A stretch of DNA of 64,000 nt, from contig NZ_CP052859.1 of the NCBI RefSeq assembly GCF_012935695.1, positions 3,079,001 to 3,143,000 on the forward strand, given 5' to 3'. The notes beneath the pieces are model-generated. The model was given only the letters and a program-made list of their open reading frames with translations. It had not been told where the DNA came from and ran no database searches. Source of the DNA: Pseudomonas sp. ADAK18 (GTDB lineage Bacteria > Pseudomonadota > Gammaproteobacteria > Pseudomonadales > Pseudomonadaceae). The translations under genes were made by a program, and so were the position numbers. The first letter of the stretch is position 1, and each line of letters opens with the position of its first letter. Of this stretch, positions 31,038 to 40,642 are shown piece by piece.

Positions 31038-32405
31038 GTGATCCAGACCCTGAACCATCTTCCACACCCCCATGAAGATGCGGCCACCCTCGCCGCCCAT
31101 TTCACCGACCTGGCGCCGCCGCTCAATGCCCGCCAAGCGCAGCTTGAAGCCTCGCGCTGCCTGTATTGCTACGACGCGCCCTGCATCAATGCGTGCCCCA
31201 GCGAGATCGACATTCCATCGTTCATCCGCAATATCCACACCGAAAACGTCCAGGGCGCGGCGCAGAAGATTCTCTCGGCGAATATCCTCGGCGGCAGTTG
31301 CGCCAGGGTGTGCCCGACGGAAATCCTCTGCCAACAAGCCTGTGTGCGTAACAACGCCGAAGAATGCGCCCCCGTGCTGATCGGCCTGTTGCAACGCTAT
31401 GCCGTGGACAACGCGCACTTCAGCGAACACCCGTTCAAGCGCGCCGCATCCACCGGCAAGCGCATCGCCGTGGTAGGTGCTGGCCCTGCCGGATTGTCCT
31501 GCGCCCATCGCAGTGCCTTGCACGGTCATGACGTGGTGATTTTTGAAGCGCGGGAAAAAGCCGGCGGCCTGAATGAATACGGGATCGCCAAATACAAACT
31601 GGTAGACGACTTCGCCCAGAAGGAGCTGGATTTCCTCCTGCAAATCGGCGGCATCGAAATCCGTCACGGCCAACGCCTGGGGGACCACCTGACCCTGAGC
31701 GAACTGCACCAGCAATTCGACGCGGTATTCCTGGGCCTTGGCCTGGCGGCCAGCAAGCAACTGGGCTTGCCTCACGAAGATGCGCCTGGCCTGCTCGCAG
31801 CCACGGACTACATCCGCGAATTGCGCCAGGCCGATGACCTCAGCCAGCTACCGCTGGCCGACCGGTGCATCGTGCTCGGTGCCGGCAATACCGCTATCGA
31901 TATGGCCGTGCAGATGGCCCGCCTCGGTGCCCGTGATGTGAACCTGGTGTACCGCCGTGGCCTCAGTGAAATGGGCGCCACCGCTCACGAGCAGGACATC
32001 GCCAAGGCCAATCAGGTGCGCCTGCTGACCTGGGCGCAGCCCGAAGAAGTGCTGCTGGATGATCAGGGCCGTGTGCGCGGCATGCGCTTTGCCCGCACAC
32101 GGATGGACAACGGCCGACTGCAAGCCACCGGCGAGACCTTTGAACTGGCCGCCGATGCGATTTTCAAGGCCATCGGCCAAGGCTTCGACGACGCAGCGCT
32201 GCACGACCCGTTGGCCCACGAACTGCAACGGGTGGGCGAGCGCATTTTCGTCGACGAACAACTGCGTACCAGCATTCCTGGGGTGTACGCCGGCGGCGAT
32301 TGCGTCAGCCTCGGCCAAGACCTGACCGTCCAAGCGGTTCAGCACGGCAAGCTGGCAGCCGAAGCCATGCACGCCCAACTCATGCTCAATGTGGAGGCTG
32401 CGTAA
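31038..32405 (+). CDS. pydX: dihydropyrimidine dehydrogenase, NAD(P)/FAD small subunit (PydX/PreT type)
   Basis: The protein has 455 aa. The N-terminal Cys-rich domain (ASRCLYCYDAPCINACPSEIDIP, then GSCARVCPTE, CQQACVR) binds Fe-S clusters. FAD binding uses IAVVGAGPAGLSCA and NAD(P) binding uses CIVLGAGNTAIDMA. It is similar to glutamate synthase small subunits and to E. coli PreT. Start set at GTG 31038 because the upstream Met frame contains the REP repeat; GAGG lies 8 nt upstream. It passes electrons from NAD(P)H to PreA. Confidence 0.92.
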   Translation: MIQTLNHLPHPHEDAATLAAHFTDLAPPLNARQAQLEASRCLYCYDAPCINACPSEIDIPSFIRNIHTENVQGAAQKILSANILGGSCARVCPTEILCQQACVRNNAEECAPVLIGLLQRYAVDNAHFSEHPFKRAASTGKRIAVVGAGPAGLSCAHRSALHGHDVVIFEAREKAGGLNEYGIAKYKLVDDFAQKELDFLLQIGGIEIRHGQRLGDHLTLSELHQQFDAVFLGLGLAASKQLGLPHEDAPGLLAATDYIRELRQADDLSQLPLADRCIVLGAGNTAIDMAVQMARLGARDVNLVYRRGLSEMGATAHEQDIAKANQVRLLTWAQPEEVLLDDQGRVRGMRFARTRMDNGRLQATGETFELAADAIFKAIGQGFDDAALHDPLAHELQRVGERIFVDEQLRTSIPGVYAGGDCVSLGQDLTVQAVQHGKLAAEAMHAQLMLNVEAA

Positions 32406-33679
32406 TGGCCGATCTCTCGATTGTCTTCGCCGGTATCAAAGCCCCCAATCCATTCTGGCTGGCCTCCGCGCCGCCCACCGACAAGGCCTACAACGTGGTG
32501 CGTGCCTTCGAGGCAGGCTGGGGTGGCGTGGTCTGGAAAACCCTCGGCGAGGACCCGGCAGCGGTTAACGTCTCGTCGCGCTACTCGGCGCACTTCGGCG
32601 CCAACCGTGAAGTGCTGGGCATCAACAACATCGAGCTGATCACCGACCGTTCCCTGGAGATCAACCTGCGGGAAATCACCCAGGTGAAAAAGGATTGGCC
32701 GGACCGCGCCCTGATCGTGTCGTTGATGGTGCCGTGCGTTGAAGAGTCGTGGAAACACATCCTGCCGCTGGTGGAAGCCACCGGCTGCGATGGTATCGAG
32801 CTGAATTTCGGTTGCCCCCACGGCATGCCGGAACGCGGTATGGGCGCGGCGGTGGGCCAGGTGCCGGAGTATGTGGAACAGGTGACCCGCTGGTGCAAGA
32901 CGTACTGTTCGCTGCCGGTGATCGTCAAGCTCACCCCCAATATCACCGACATCCGCGTCGCGGCGCGTGCGGCCTATCGCGGTGGCGCCGATGCGGTGTC
33001 GCTGATCAACACCATCAATTCCATCACCAGCGTTGACCTGGAGCGTATGGTCGCCCTGCCGATGGTCGGCACCCAAAGCACCCACGGTGGTTACTGCGGT
33101 TCGGCGGTCAAGCCGATTGCCTTGAACATGGTGGCGGAAATCGCCCGTGACCCACAGACACAAGGCCTGCCGATCTGTGGGATTGGTGGGATTGGTAACT
33201 GGCGCGATGCGGCGGAATTCGTGGCCCTGGGCTGCGGCGCGGTGCAGGTGTGCACAGCGGCGATGCTGCATGGTTTTCGGATCGTCGAGGAAATGAAGGA
33301 TGGGCTATCGCGATGGATGGACAGTCAGGGTTACAGCAGCTTGCAGGAATTTTCCGGGCGAGCGGTGGGCAATACCACGGACTGGAAGTACCTGGACATC
33401 AACTATCAGGTGATCGCCAAGATTGATCAGGAGGCGTGTATTGGCTGCGGGCGTTGCCATATTGCCTGTGAAGATACCTCGCACCAGGCGATTGCCAGTT
33501 TGAAGCAGGCGGATGGCACACATAAGTACGAGGTGATCGATGATGAGTGCGTGGGCTGTAACTTGTGCCAGATCACCTGTCCGGTGGCGGATTGCATCGA
33601 GATGGTCGCGGTGGACACCGGCAAACCGTTTTTGAATTGGACGCAGGATCCGAGGAATCCGTACCGGGAAGCCGTGTAG
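32405..33679 (+). CDS. preA: dihydropyrimidine dehydrogenase, catalytic subunit (PydA/PreA type)
   Basis: The protein has 424 aa. FMN-binding TIM barrel (PNPFWLASAPPTDK, NFGCPHGMPERGMGAAVGQ with the family catalytic Cys region) followed by two C-terminal 4Fe-4S motifs (CIGCGRCHIAC and CVGCNLCQITC). It reduces uracil and thymine to dihydro forms. ATG overlaps the pydX stop by 1 nt, so the subunits are translationally coupled. Confidence 0.95.
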   Translation: MADLSIVFAGIKAPNPFWLASAPPTDKAYNVVRAFEAGWGGVVWKTLGEDPAAVNVSSRYSAHFGANREVLGINNIELITDRSLEINLREITQVKKDWPDRALIVSLMVPCVEESWKHILPLVEATGCDGIELNFGCPHGMPERGMGAAVGQVPEYVEQVTRWCKTYCSLPVIVKLTPNITDIRVAARAAYRGGADAVSLINTINSITSVDLERMVALPMVGTQSTHGGYCGSAVKPIALNMVAEIARDPQTQGLPICGIGGIGNWRDAAEFVALGCGAVQVCTAAMLHGFRIVEEMKDGLSRWMDSQGYSSLQEFSGRAVGNTTDWKYLDINYQVIAKIDQEACIGCGRCHIACEDTSHQAIASLKQADGTHKYEVIDDECVGCNLCQITCPVADCIEMVAVDTGKPFLNWTQDPRNPYREAV

Positions 33680-33695
33680 CACCGGGAAAATCGCT

Positions 33696-33779
33696 ATCGC
33701 AGGCAAGCCCGGCTCCCACATTTGATCGGTGTTCGACAGAACACCCCGGTCCACTGTGGGAGCCGGGCTTGCCCGCGAT
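33696..33779. repeat. REP-doublet (inverted pair)
   Basis: ATCGC(A)GGCAAGCCCGGCTCCCACA with its inverted copy, one mismatch, about 30 nt apart. It lies between the convergent preA and TetR stops. Confidence 0.85.
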
Positions 33780-33804
33780 GAGGCCGGGGCAGGCACCAAA
33801 AACC

Positions 33805-34425
33805 TCAAGGTTCCAACCCAATCCCCCGCAAAATCACACTCGTCACCGTCTGCACCGCCCGCTCGAACTGCATGTCCGACAACGGCTGGTGCTCATTCAA
33901 AATCATCACCTGATGATCAAAGTCGGCATAGTGCTGGGTCGACGCCCAAATCATGTACAACAGACTCGACGGTTCCACTGGCAGGATGCGTTTGTCTTCC
34001 ACCCACTGGCGAATCTTCGCTTCCTTCATCTTGGCCCAGTCGTACAGGCTGACGTCCAGAGCCTCACCGAGGGTCGGGGCGCCATGGATGATTTCGTTGG
34101 CCCAGACCTTCGAGCCATAGGGCCGGCTGCGCGAATGCTGCATCTTGGCGCGGATGTAGCTGCTGAGCACCACCCGCGGGTCATCGAACATCTCGAAGCA
34201 CAGCGCGTCCTGCTTCCACACTTCCAGCAGGTCGAACAACACCGCGCTGTACAACTCGCTCTTGGTACTGAAGTAGTAATGCAGGTTGGAGCGCGGCAGT
34301 TGCACTTCTTCGGCAATGTCGGCCATGGCGGTGCTGCCATAGCCCTTTTCAGCGAAAACCTTTTCGGCCGCCAATAGAATCTTTTCGACGTTGACCCGAC
34401 GAATCCCGATCTTGTGATTGCCCAT
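33805..34425 (-). CDS. TetR-family regulator, RutR-like
   Basis: The protein has 206 aa. The N-terminal HTH (KILLAAEKVFAEKGYGSTAMADIAEEV..., LHYYFSTKSELY) is TetR type, and the C-terminal domain resembles the YcdC/RutR group (SSYIRAKMQHSR, WANEIIHGAPTL, LYMIWASTQHYADF). E. coli RutR controls pyrimidine use and responds to uracil or thymine, so control of the adjacent cluster is likely. The start at 34425 excludes an upstream in-frame stretch lacking family character. Confidence 0.88.
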   Translation of the reverse strand: MGNHKIGIRRVNVEKILLAAEKVFAEKGYGSTAMADIAEEVQLPRSNLHYYFSTKSELYSAVLFDLLEVWKQDALCFEMFDDPRVVLSSYIRAKMQHSRSRPYGSKVWANEIIHGAPTLGEALDVSLYDWAKMKEAKIRQWVEDKRILPVEPSSLLYMIWASTQHYADFDHQVMILNEHQPLSDMQFERAVQTVTSVILRGIGLEP

Positions 34426-34631
34426 GAGGGCTCCCTGACAACGATATGCTCCAAGACTACCATCGGCTCTAGATCGCGGCGACACGCTGTGTCGAAACTT
34501 CGTACAACAACCTTTCCCGTGCAAATCGGATTGGTTAGGATCGCCCTGACCGTCGATGGCGAGGGCAAACCCTTTCCCTTGTTGCACATGGCTTTACCGA
34601 ACGACTGACACTCACCTGAAGGTATTGAACA

Positions 34632-34997
34632 ATGTTGATCAAGAAAACCCTGACGACTGTTGCCCTGCTGGCCTCCCTGCTCGGCGCCTCGGCGGCCTTT
34701 GCCCACGCTCACCTGAAAAGCTCGACGCCTGCGGCTGACAGCACCGTCGCGGCCCCCAGTGACCTGCGCCTGACGTTCACCGAAGGCGTCGAAGCCACCT
34801 TCACCAAAGTCTCCCTAAGCAAGGACGGCACCGAAGTGGCGGTCAAGGGCCTGGAAACCCCGGACGCCGACAAAAAAGTCCTGGTAGTGACCCCGGCCGC
34901 GCCGCTGGCCGCCGGTACTTACAAAGTCGAATGGCACGCGGTTTCGGTGGACACCCACAAAAGCGAAGGCAGCTATAGCTTCAAGGTCGGCCAATAA
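34632..34997 (+). CDS. copC: CopC-family periplasmic copper-binding protein
   Basis: The protein has 121 aa. Signal peptide (about 24 residues, ending ASAAFA), then HAHLKSSTPA, the N-terminal His of the mature protein that takes part in Cu(II) binding, and a second His set in WHAVSVDTHK. CopC delivers copper in the periplasm. It is followed 3 nt later by copD. Confidence 0.93.
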   Translation: MLIKKTLTTVALLASLLGASAAFAHAHLKSSTPAADSTVAAPSDLRLTFTEGVEATFTKVSLSKDGTEVAVKGLETPDADKKVLVVTPAAPLAAGTYKVEWHAVSVDTHKSEGSYSFKVGQ

Positions 34998-35000
34998 TCC

Positions 35001-35858
35001 ATGGCAGATCTGTTGGTCCTGTGCCGTTTCCTGCATTTCATCGTCGTGTTGCTGATGTTCGGGGCCTGTGTCTTCAGGCCCACGCTGCTGGGCGCTGAAC
35101 CGCAACCGCTGCTGGACCGACAGTTGAACGCCATCACCCGAGGGCTGGCCTGGCTGGCGCTCGGCTCCGGGGTGGCCTGGCTGCTGCTGATCACCGCCAG
35201 CATGGCGGGCGATTGGTCGGCGGCGCTGCAGTGGCCGACTGTGCAACTGGTGCTGGGCAAGACCTTTTTCGGTCAGGTCTGGACCTGGCATCTGCTGCTG
35301 AACCTGTTGCTGGTGCTCGGCCTGATGACGTCCTGGAGCACCCTGCGCCTGCCATTGAGCGCGCTGCTGTTGGCGACCCTGGCACCGGTGGGGCATGGCG
35401 CCATGCTCGATGGCCTCAGCGGGCAACTGCTGATCCTCAATCAGGTGGTGCATCTGGTGTGTGTCGGTGCCTGGCTCGGCGGTTTGCTGTTGCTGGTATT
35501 GATCCTGCACCAACCTGCACGCTTCGCCCTGGAGCCCATCCTCAAGCGTTTCAGCGGTGTCGGCTACGGCCTGGTGACTGGCTTGCTGGTGACCGGCTTG
35601 ATCAACGTTCGTGTGCTCACGGGGCAGCTCTGGCCAACCCCACTGTTCAGCGGCTTTGCCCTGATTCTGCTGATCAAGGTGATGTTGGTGGGCGCCATGC
35701 TGGTGTTGGCCTTGTTCAACCGACTGCGGATCAAGGACTGCGAGCAACGACTGGGCACCTTGAAAACCAGTGTGGTGCTGGAATGGTTACTGGGTATTGC
35801 AGCGGTAGCTGCGGTTTCCCTGCTCGGCACCTTGCCCCCCATGGTCATGGCCGGCTAG
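35001..35858 (+). CDS. copD: CopD-family inner-membrane copper protein
   Basis: The protein has 285 aa with about eight TM segments. It begins in TM1 (LLVLCRFLHFIVVLLMFGACVF) with the conserved His-containing segment FLHFIV, and GHGAMLDG, VHLVCVGAWLGGLL in the middle. CopD works with CopC in copper uptake or sequestration. It starts 3 nt after copC. Confidence 0.92.
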   Translation: MADLLVLCRFLHFIVVLLMFGACVFRPTLLGAEPQPLLDRQLNAITRGLAWLALGSGVAWLLLITASMAGDWSAALQWPTVQLVLGKTFFGQVWTWHLLLNLLLVLGLMTSWSTLRLPLSALLLATLAPVGHGAMLDGLSGQLLILNQVVHLVCVGAWLGGLLLLVLILHQPARFALEPILKRFSGVGYGLVTGLLVTGLINVRVLTGQLWPTPLFSGFALILLIKVMLVGAMLVLALFNRLRIKDCEQRLGTLKTSVVLEWLLGIAAVAAVSLLGTLPPMVMAG

Positions 35859-36006
35859 AACTGACGTGGCACTCGCCAACGTCATCGCATAACCCTTGAT
35901 CGTTCCCCTCCCAATCTCGCGTTGACAAGCATAGGAAACCCTAACGATACTCCTGCACAGTCGTACGACAACCTACAACGAGCCAAACAACAATAATGGG
36001 CCCTTC

Positions 36007-36831
36007 ATGACTACCACTTCAACCGCCCCTGCTCCTTTCAACCGCCTGCTGCTCACCGGTGCCGCCGGCGGTCTGGGCAAGGTCCTGCGTGAACGCCTGC
36101 GCCCTTACGCCAAGGTGCTGCGCCTGTCGGATATCGCCGATATGGCGCCGGCCACGGATACCCGTGAAGAGGTGTTGGCCTGTGATCTCTCTGACAAGCA
36201 GGCCGTGCATCAACTGGTGGAAGGCGTCGACGCCATCCTGCATTTCGGCGGTGTCTCGGTTGAGCGGCCGTTTGAAGAAGTCCTCGGCGCCAATATCTGC
36301 GGCGTCTTCCATATCTACGAAGCGGCTCGCCGCCACGGCGTAAAGCGGGTGATCTTCGCCAGTTCCAACCATGTCATCGGCTTCTACAAACAGGACGAAA
36401 CCCTCGACGCCCGCTCCCCGCGCCGTCCGGACAGCTACTATGGCCTGTCCAAGTCCTACGGCGAAGACATGGCCAGCTTCTATTTCGATCGTTATGGCAT
36501 CGAGACCGTCAGCATCCGCATCGGCTCTTCGTTCCCCGAGCCACAAAACCGCCGGATGATGAGCACCTGGTTGAGCTTCGACGACCTCACGCAACTGCTG
36601 GAACGCGCGCTGTATACGCGGAACGTTGGCCACACCGTGGTCTACGGCATGTCCGACAACCTCAAGGTCTGGTGGGACAACCGCTTCGCCGCCCATTTGG
36701 GTTTTGCGCCCCGGGACAACTCCGAGGTGTTTCGCAAACAGGTCGAGGCGCAACCGATGCCCGCCGCCGATGACCCCGCTCGGGTCTACCAGGGTGGCGC
36801 CTTCTGTGCCGCCGGCCCGTTCGGCGACTGA
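36007..36831 (+). CDS. udh: uronate dehydrogenase (NAD)
   Basis: The protein has 274 aa. SDR fold with glycine-rich LLTGAAGGLGKVLRE, the SSNHVIGFY substrate region and catalytic YGLSKSYGE (Tyr-xxx-Lys). It matches the Pseudomonas Udh family that oxidises glucuronate and galacturonate to the aldaro-lactones. It opens a plus-strand operon that continues with a lactonase and a TRAP transporter. Confidence 0.92.
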   Translation: MTTTSTAPAPFNRLLLTGAAGGLGKVLRERLRPYAKVLRLSDIADMAPATDTREEVLACDLSDKQAVHQLVEGVDAILHFGGVSVERPFEEVLGANICGVFHIYEAARRHGVKRVIFASSNHVIGFYKQDETLDARSPRRPDSYYGLSKSYGEDMASFYFDRYGIETVSIRIGSSFPEPQNRRMMSTWLSFDDLTQLLERALYTRNVGHTVVYGMSDNLKVWWDNRFAAHLGFAPRDNSEVFRKQVEAQPMPAADDPARVYQGGAFCAAGPFGD

Positions 36832-36861
36832 ACGCACATCAACCCAACGGAATGAGTTGCC

Positions 36862-37737
36862 ATGCCAGCTGAATTGATTGTCGATGCGCGCAACGCGGTG
36901 GGTGAATGCCCCGTCTGGGTCCCCGAGGAAAACGCCCTGTATTGGGTGGACATTCCTAATGGTGGTCTGCAGCGTTGGGACGCTGCCAGAGGCTATGTAC
37001 ACGCCTGGAAAGCCCCGCAAATGCTCGCCTGCATCGCCCGCACCAACAACGGCAATTGGGTGGCGGGCATGCAAACTGGCTTTTTCCAACTGACGCCCCA
37101 CAACGACGGCAGCCTCGACACGACCCCGCTGGCGACCGTCGAACATACCCGCCCGGACATGCGCCTGAACGACGGCCGCTGTGATCGACAAGGTCGATTC
37201 TGGGCCGGCAGCATGGTGCTGGACATGGGCGCCAACGCAGCAGCAGGCGCGCTGTATCGCTACGAAACCGGTAAACTCCCCCACGCTCAGCTGAGCGGTC
37301 TCATCACCCCCAACGGCCTGGCCTTCAGCCCCGATGGAAGGACAATGTACCTCTCGGATTCACACCCGCTGAGCCAGCAAATCTGGGCCTTTGACTACGA
37401 CATCGACAGCGGCACGCCTTCCAACCGGAGGTTGTTCGTCGACATGCGCTCACTGCCCGGCCGGCCCGACGGTGCCGCTGTTGACGTCGAAGGTGGCTAC
37501 TGGATCTGCGGCAATGACGCCGGGCTGATCCACCGTTTTACCCCCAACGGCCGCCTCGACCGTTCCCTCGCCGTACCGGTGAAAAAACCCAGCATGTGTG
37601 CCTTCGGTGGCAGCCGTATGGACACGCTGTTTGTCACCTCGATCCGTGACGACCACAGCGAACACTCCCTGGCCGGCGGCGTATTTGCCCTCAACCCCGG
37701 CGTGCAGGGCCTGCCGGAACCCACGTTCATCCTCTAG
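36862..37737 (+). CDS. SMP-30/gluconolactonase-family aldarolactonase
   Basis: The protein has 291 aa. The six-bladed propeller family shows VGECPVWVPEENALYWVDIPNG at the start, the metal-binding motif RPDMRLNDGRCDRQGRFWAGSM and GLAFSPDGRTMYLSDS. It probably opens the lactone made by Udh (glucarolactone or galactarolactone) to the free aldaric acid. It lies 30 nt after udh. Confidence 0.88.
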   Translation: MPAELIVDARNAVGECPVWVPEENALYWVDIPNGGLQRWDAARGYVHAWKAPQMLACIARTNNGNWVAGMQTGFFQLTPHNDGSLDTTPLATVEHTRPDMRLNDGRCDRQGRFWAGSMVLDMGANAAAGALYRYETGKLPHAQLSGLITPNGLAFSPDGRTMYLSDSHPLSQQIWAFDYDIDSGTPSNRRLFVDMRSLPGRPDGAAVDVEGGYWICGNDAGLIHRFTPNGRLDRSLAVPVKKPSMCAFGGSRMDTLFVTSIRDDHSEHSLAGGVFALNPGVQGLPEPTFIL

Positions 37738-37788
37738 CTGCATCGCTGTGCCTTGAATACAACAATAAAAAGACTGGAGACGTATCCC

Positions 37789-38760
37789 ATGGACTTCAAA
37801 CGCACCCTGCTCGCCGCGGCACTTCCCCTCACCTTCATCCTCAGCAGTGCTGCCCAGGCGCTGGAAATCAAATTCGCCGACATCCACCCCGCCGGTTACC
37901 CCACGGTGGTTGCCGAAGAACAACTGGGCAAAACCCTGGTGGCCGAGAGCAACGGCGGCCTGACCTTCAAAATGTTCGCCGGCGGTGTGCTCGGCTCGGA
38001 AAAGGAAGTGGTAGAACAGGCCCAGGTCGGCGCGATCCAGATGGCCCGGGTCAGCCTCGGCATCGTCGGGCCGGTGGTGCCGGACGTGAACGTGTTCAAT
38101 ATGCCGTTCGTGTTCCGCGACCAGGCGCATATGCGTAAGGTCATCGACGGTAAAATCGGTGATGAAATCCTCGACAAGATCACCCAATCGGAATTCAACC
38201 TGGTGGCCCTGGCCTGGATGGACGGCGGCACCCGCAATATCTACACCAAGAAGCCGGTACGCTCCATCGCCGACCTCAAGGGTATGAAGATTCGCGTGCA
38301 GGGCAATCCAATCTTCATCGAAACCATCAACGCCATGGGTGGCAACGGCATCGCCATGGACACCGGCGAGATCTTCAGCGCCTTGCAGACCGGAGTGATC
38401 GACGGCGCGGAAAATAACCCGCCGACCCTGCTGGAACACAACCACTATCAGAACGCCAAGTTCTACAGCCTCACCGGACACCTGATCCTGCCCGAACCGA
38501 TCGTCATGTCGAAAATCACTTGGGACAAGCTCACACCCGAGCAGCAGGTGCTGGTGAAGAACACCGCCAAGGCCGCCCAGGTCCAGGAGCGCGCGTTGTG
38601 GGATGCCAAGTCCGCCAGCAGCGAAGAAAAGCTCAAGGCGGCCGGCGTCGAGTTCATCACCGTCGACAAAAAACCGTTCTATGAGGCCACGGCTTCGATC
38701 CGCGAGAAATACGGCGCGCCTTACGCCGAGCTGATTCAGCGCATCGAAGCTGTCGAGTAA
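37789..38760 (+). CDS. dctP: TRAP transporter solute-binding protein DctP
   Basis: The protein has 323 aa. Signal peptide (about 24 residues, SSAAQA|LEIKF) and DctP fold; the substrate-anchoring Arg region is in GMKIRVQGNP. Family members in uronate clusters bind glucuronate, galacturonate or aldarates. GGAG lies upstream of ATG 37789. Followed by dctQ and dctM. The gene name is by family; the substrate is inferred from udh. Confidence 0.9.
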   Translation: MDFKRTLLAAALPLTFILSSAAQALEIKFADIHPAGYPTVVAEEQLGKTLVAESNGGLTFKMFAGGVLGSEKEVVEQAQVGAIQMARVSLGIVGPVVPDVNVFNMPFVFRDQAHMRKVIDGKIGDEILDKITQSEFNLVALAWMDGGTRNIYTKKPVRSIADLKGMKIRVQGNPIFIETINAMGGNGIAMDTGEIFSALQTGVIDGAENNPPTLLEHNHYQNAKFYSLTGHLILPEPIVMSKITWDKLTPEQQVLVKNTAKAAQVQERALWDAKSASSEEKLKAAGVEFITVDKKPFYEATASIREKYGAPYAELIQRIEAVE

Positions 38761-38827
38761 CCCTCCCCGCCCTCATGAAAAGGCCCGGCGCGGTGGGTAT
38801 CGACGCGCCCGGTTACGGTGAACCCCA

Positions 38828-39355
38828 ATGAAGAATCGACTGCTGCGCATCAACGATCGGATCTACATGGCCTGCATCTGGATCGCCGGCCTCGCGGTAC
38901 TCGGCGTCGCCCTGATCATTCCCTGGGGCATCTTCGCCCGCTACGTCCTCGGTACCGGCTCCAGTTGGCCGGAACCCACCGCAATCCTGCTGATGCTGGT
39001 GTTCACCTTTGTGGGTGCCGCCGCCAGTTATCGCGCCGGGGCGCACATGTCGGTGGCCATGGTCACTGACCGCCTGCCACCAACCGTACGCCGCCTCGTC
39101 GGCCTATTCTCTCAACTCTTGATGGCGACCATCTGCCTGTTCATGACCCTCTGGGGCACCAAATTGTGCCTGTCCACCTGGAACCAATTCATGAGCGCCA
39201 TGCCCACTCTGCGCGTGGGCATCACCTACATGCCGATCCCGATTGGCGGGTTGCTGACGCTGGTGTTTGTCGTGGAGAAGCTCGTGCTCGGTGATCAGAG
39301 CAATCGGCGGGTGGTGCGTTTCGACCTGGTTGAAGAAAGCGAAGGAGCTGCCTGA
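38828..39355 (+). CDS. dctQ: TRAP transporter small permease DctQ
   Basis: The protein has 175 aa with four TM segments (for example LAVLGVALIIPWGIFARYVLG). The FARYVLGTGSSWPEPTAILLM segment is the DctQ signature. Its TGA stop at 39353-39355 directly abuts the dctM ATG. Confidence 0.92.
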   Translation: MKNRLLRINDRIYMACIWIAGLAVLGVALIIPWGIFARYVLGTGSSWPEPTAILLMLVFTFVGAAASYRAGAHMSVAMVTDRLPPTVRRLVGLFSQLLMATICLFMTLWGTKLCLSTWNQFMSAMPTLRVGITYMPIPIGGLLTLVFVVEKLVLGDQSNRRVVRFDLVEESEGAA

Positions 39356-40636
39356 ATGGACGCCTTGATTCTGCTGGGCAGCTTTATCGCCTTGATCCTG
39401 ATCGGCATGCCGGTGGCCTACGCCCTGGGGCTGTCGGCGCTGATCGGCGCATGGTGGATCGACATTCCATTCCAGGCCCTGATGATTCAGGTAGCCGGCG
39501 GTGTGAACAAGTTTTCGCTGATGGCGATCCCGTTCTTTGTGCTGGCCGGGGCGATCATGGCCGAAGGCGGCATGTCTCGGCGGCTGGTGGCGTTTGCCGG
39601 GGTGCTGGTGGGCTTCGTCCAGGGCGGCCTGTCGCTGGTGAACATCATGGCCTCGACCTTCTTTGGTGCGATCTCCGGTTCGTCAGTGGCCGACACTGCC
39701 TCCGTGGGGTCGGTGCTGATTCCGGAAATGGAACGCCGGGGCTACCCCCGGGAATTCGCCACCGCCGTGACCGTCAGCGGCTCGGTGCAAGCGCTGCTGA
39801 CGCCACCGAGCCACAACTCGGTGCTCTACTCCCTGGCGGCCGGCGGTACCGTTTCCATCGCCTCGCTGTTCATGGCCGGCGTGGTCCCGGGTTTGCTGAT
39901 GAGCGCGTGCCTGATGGTGCTGTGCCTGATCTTCGCGAAAAAGCGCAACTACCCCAAGGGCGAAGTCATCCCCTTGAAACAGGCGCTGAAGATCTGCGCC
40001 GACGCGCTGTGGGGCCTGATGGCGATGGTGATCATCCTCGGTGGGATTCTGTCGGGCATCTTCACCGCCACTGAGTCGGCGGCCATCGCCGTGCTGTGGG
40101 CGTTCTTCGTCACCATGTTCATCTATCGCGATTACAAGTGGAGCGAGTTGCCGAAGTTGATGCATCGCACGGTACGGACCATCTCCATCGTGATGATCCT
40201 GATCGCCTTCGCCGCCAGCTTCGGCTACATCATGACCCTGATGCAGATCCCGTCGAAGATCACCACGCTGTTCCTGACCCTCTCGGACAACCGCTACGTG
40301 ATCCTGATGTGCATCAACGTCATGCTGCTGTTGCTGGGCACGGTGATGGACATGGCGCCGCTGATCCTCATCCTGACGCCGATCCTGCTGCCGGTGGTCC
40401 TCGGCATCGGTGTCGACCCGGTACACTTCGGCATGATCATGCTTGTGAACCTGGGAATTGGCCTGATCACCCCGCCGGTGGGCGCGGTGCTGTTTGTCGG
40501 AGCGGCGGTGGGCAAGGTCAGCATCGAAAAAACCGTCAAGGCCCTGCTGCCGTTTTATGCCGTGCTGTTTCTGGTGCTGATGGCAGTGACCTACATTCCG
40601 GCGCTGTCGCTATGGCTGCCCGGGTTGGTGTTATAA
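39356..40636 (+). CDS. dctM: TRAP transporter large permease DctM
   Basis: The protein has 426 aa with about 12 TM segments. Conserved DctM motifs include FFGAISGSSVADTASVGS and LITPPVGAVLFV. It starts directly after dctQ, forms the Na+-coupled channel with DctQ and takes substrate from DctP. Confidence 0.94.
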   Translation: MDALILLGSFIALILIGMPVAYALGLSALIGAWWIDIPFQALMIQVAGGVNKFSLMAIPFFVLAGAIMAEGGMSRRLVAFAGVLVGFVQGGLSLVNIMASTFFGAISGSSVADTASVGSVLIPEMERRGYPREFATAVTVSGSVQALLTPPSHNSVLYSLAAGGTVSIASLFMAGVVPGLLMSACLMVLCLIFAKKRNYPKGEVIPLKQALKICADALWGLMAMVIILGGILSGIFTATESAAIAVLWAFFVTMFIYRDYKWSELPKLMHRTVRTISIVMILIAFAASFGYIMTLMQIPSKITTLFLTLSDNRYVILMCINVMLLLLGTVMDMAPLILILTPILLPVVLGIGVDPVHFGMIMLVNLGIGLITPPVGAVLFVGAAVGKVSIEKTVKALLPFYAVLFLVLMAVTYIPALSLWLPGLVL

Positions 40637-40642
40637 AAGCCC

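Noticed and set aside
36019..37284. 421-codon minus-strand frame over udh and the lactonase
   Set aside because: Shadow of two well-supported plus-strand genes.
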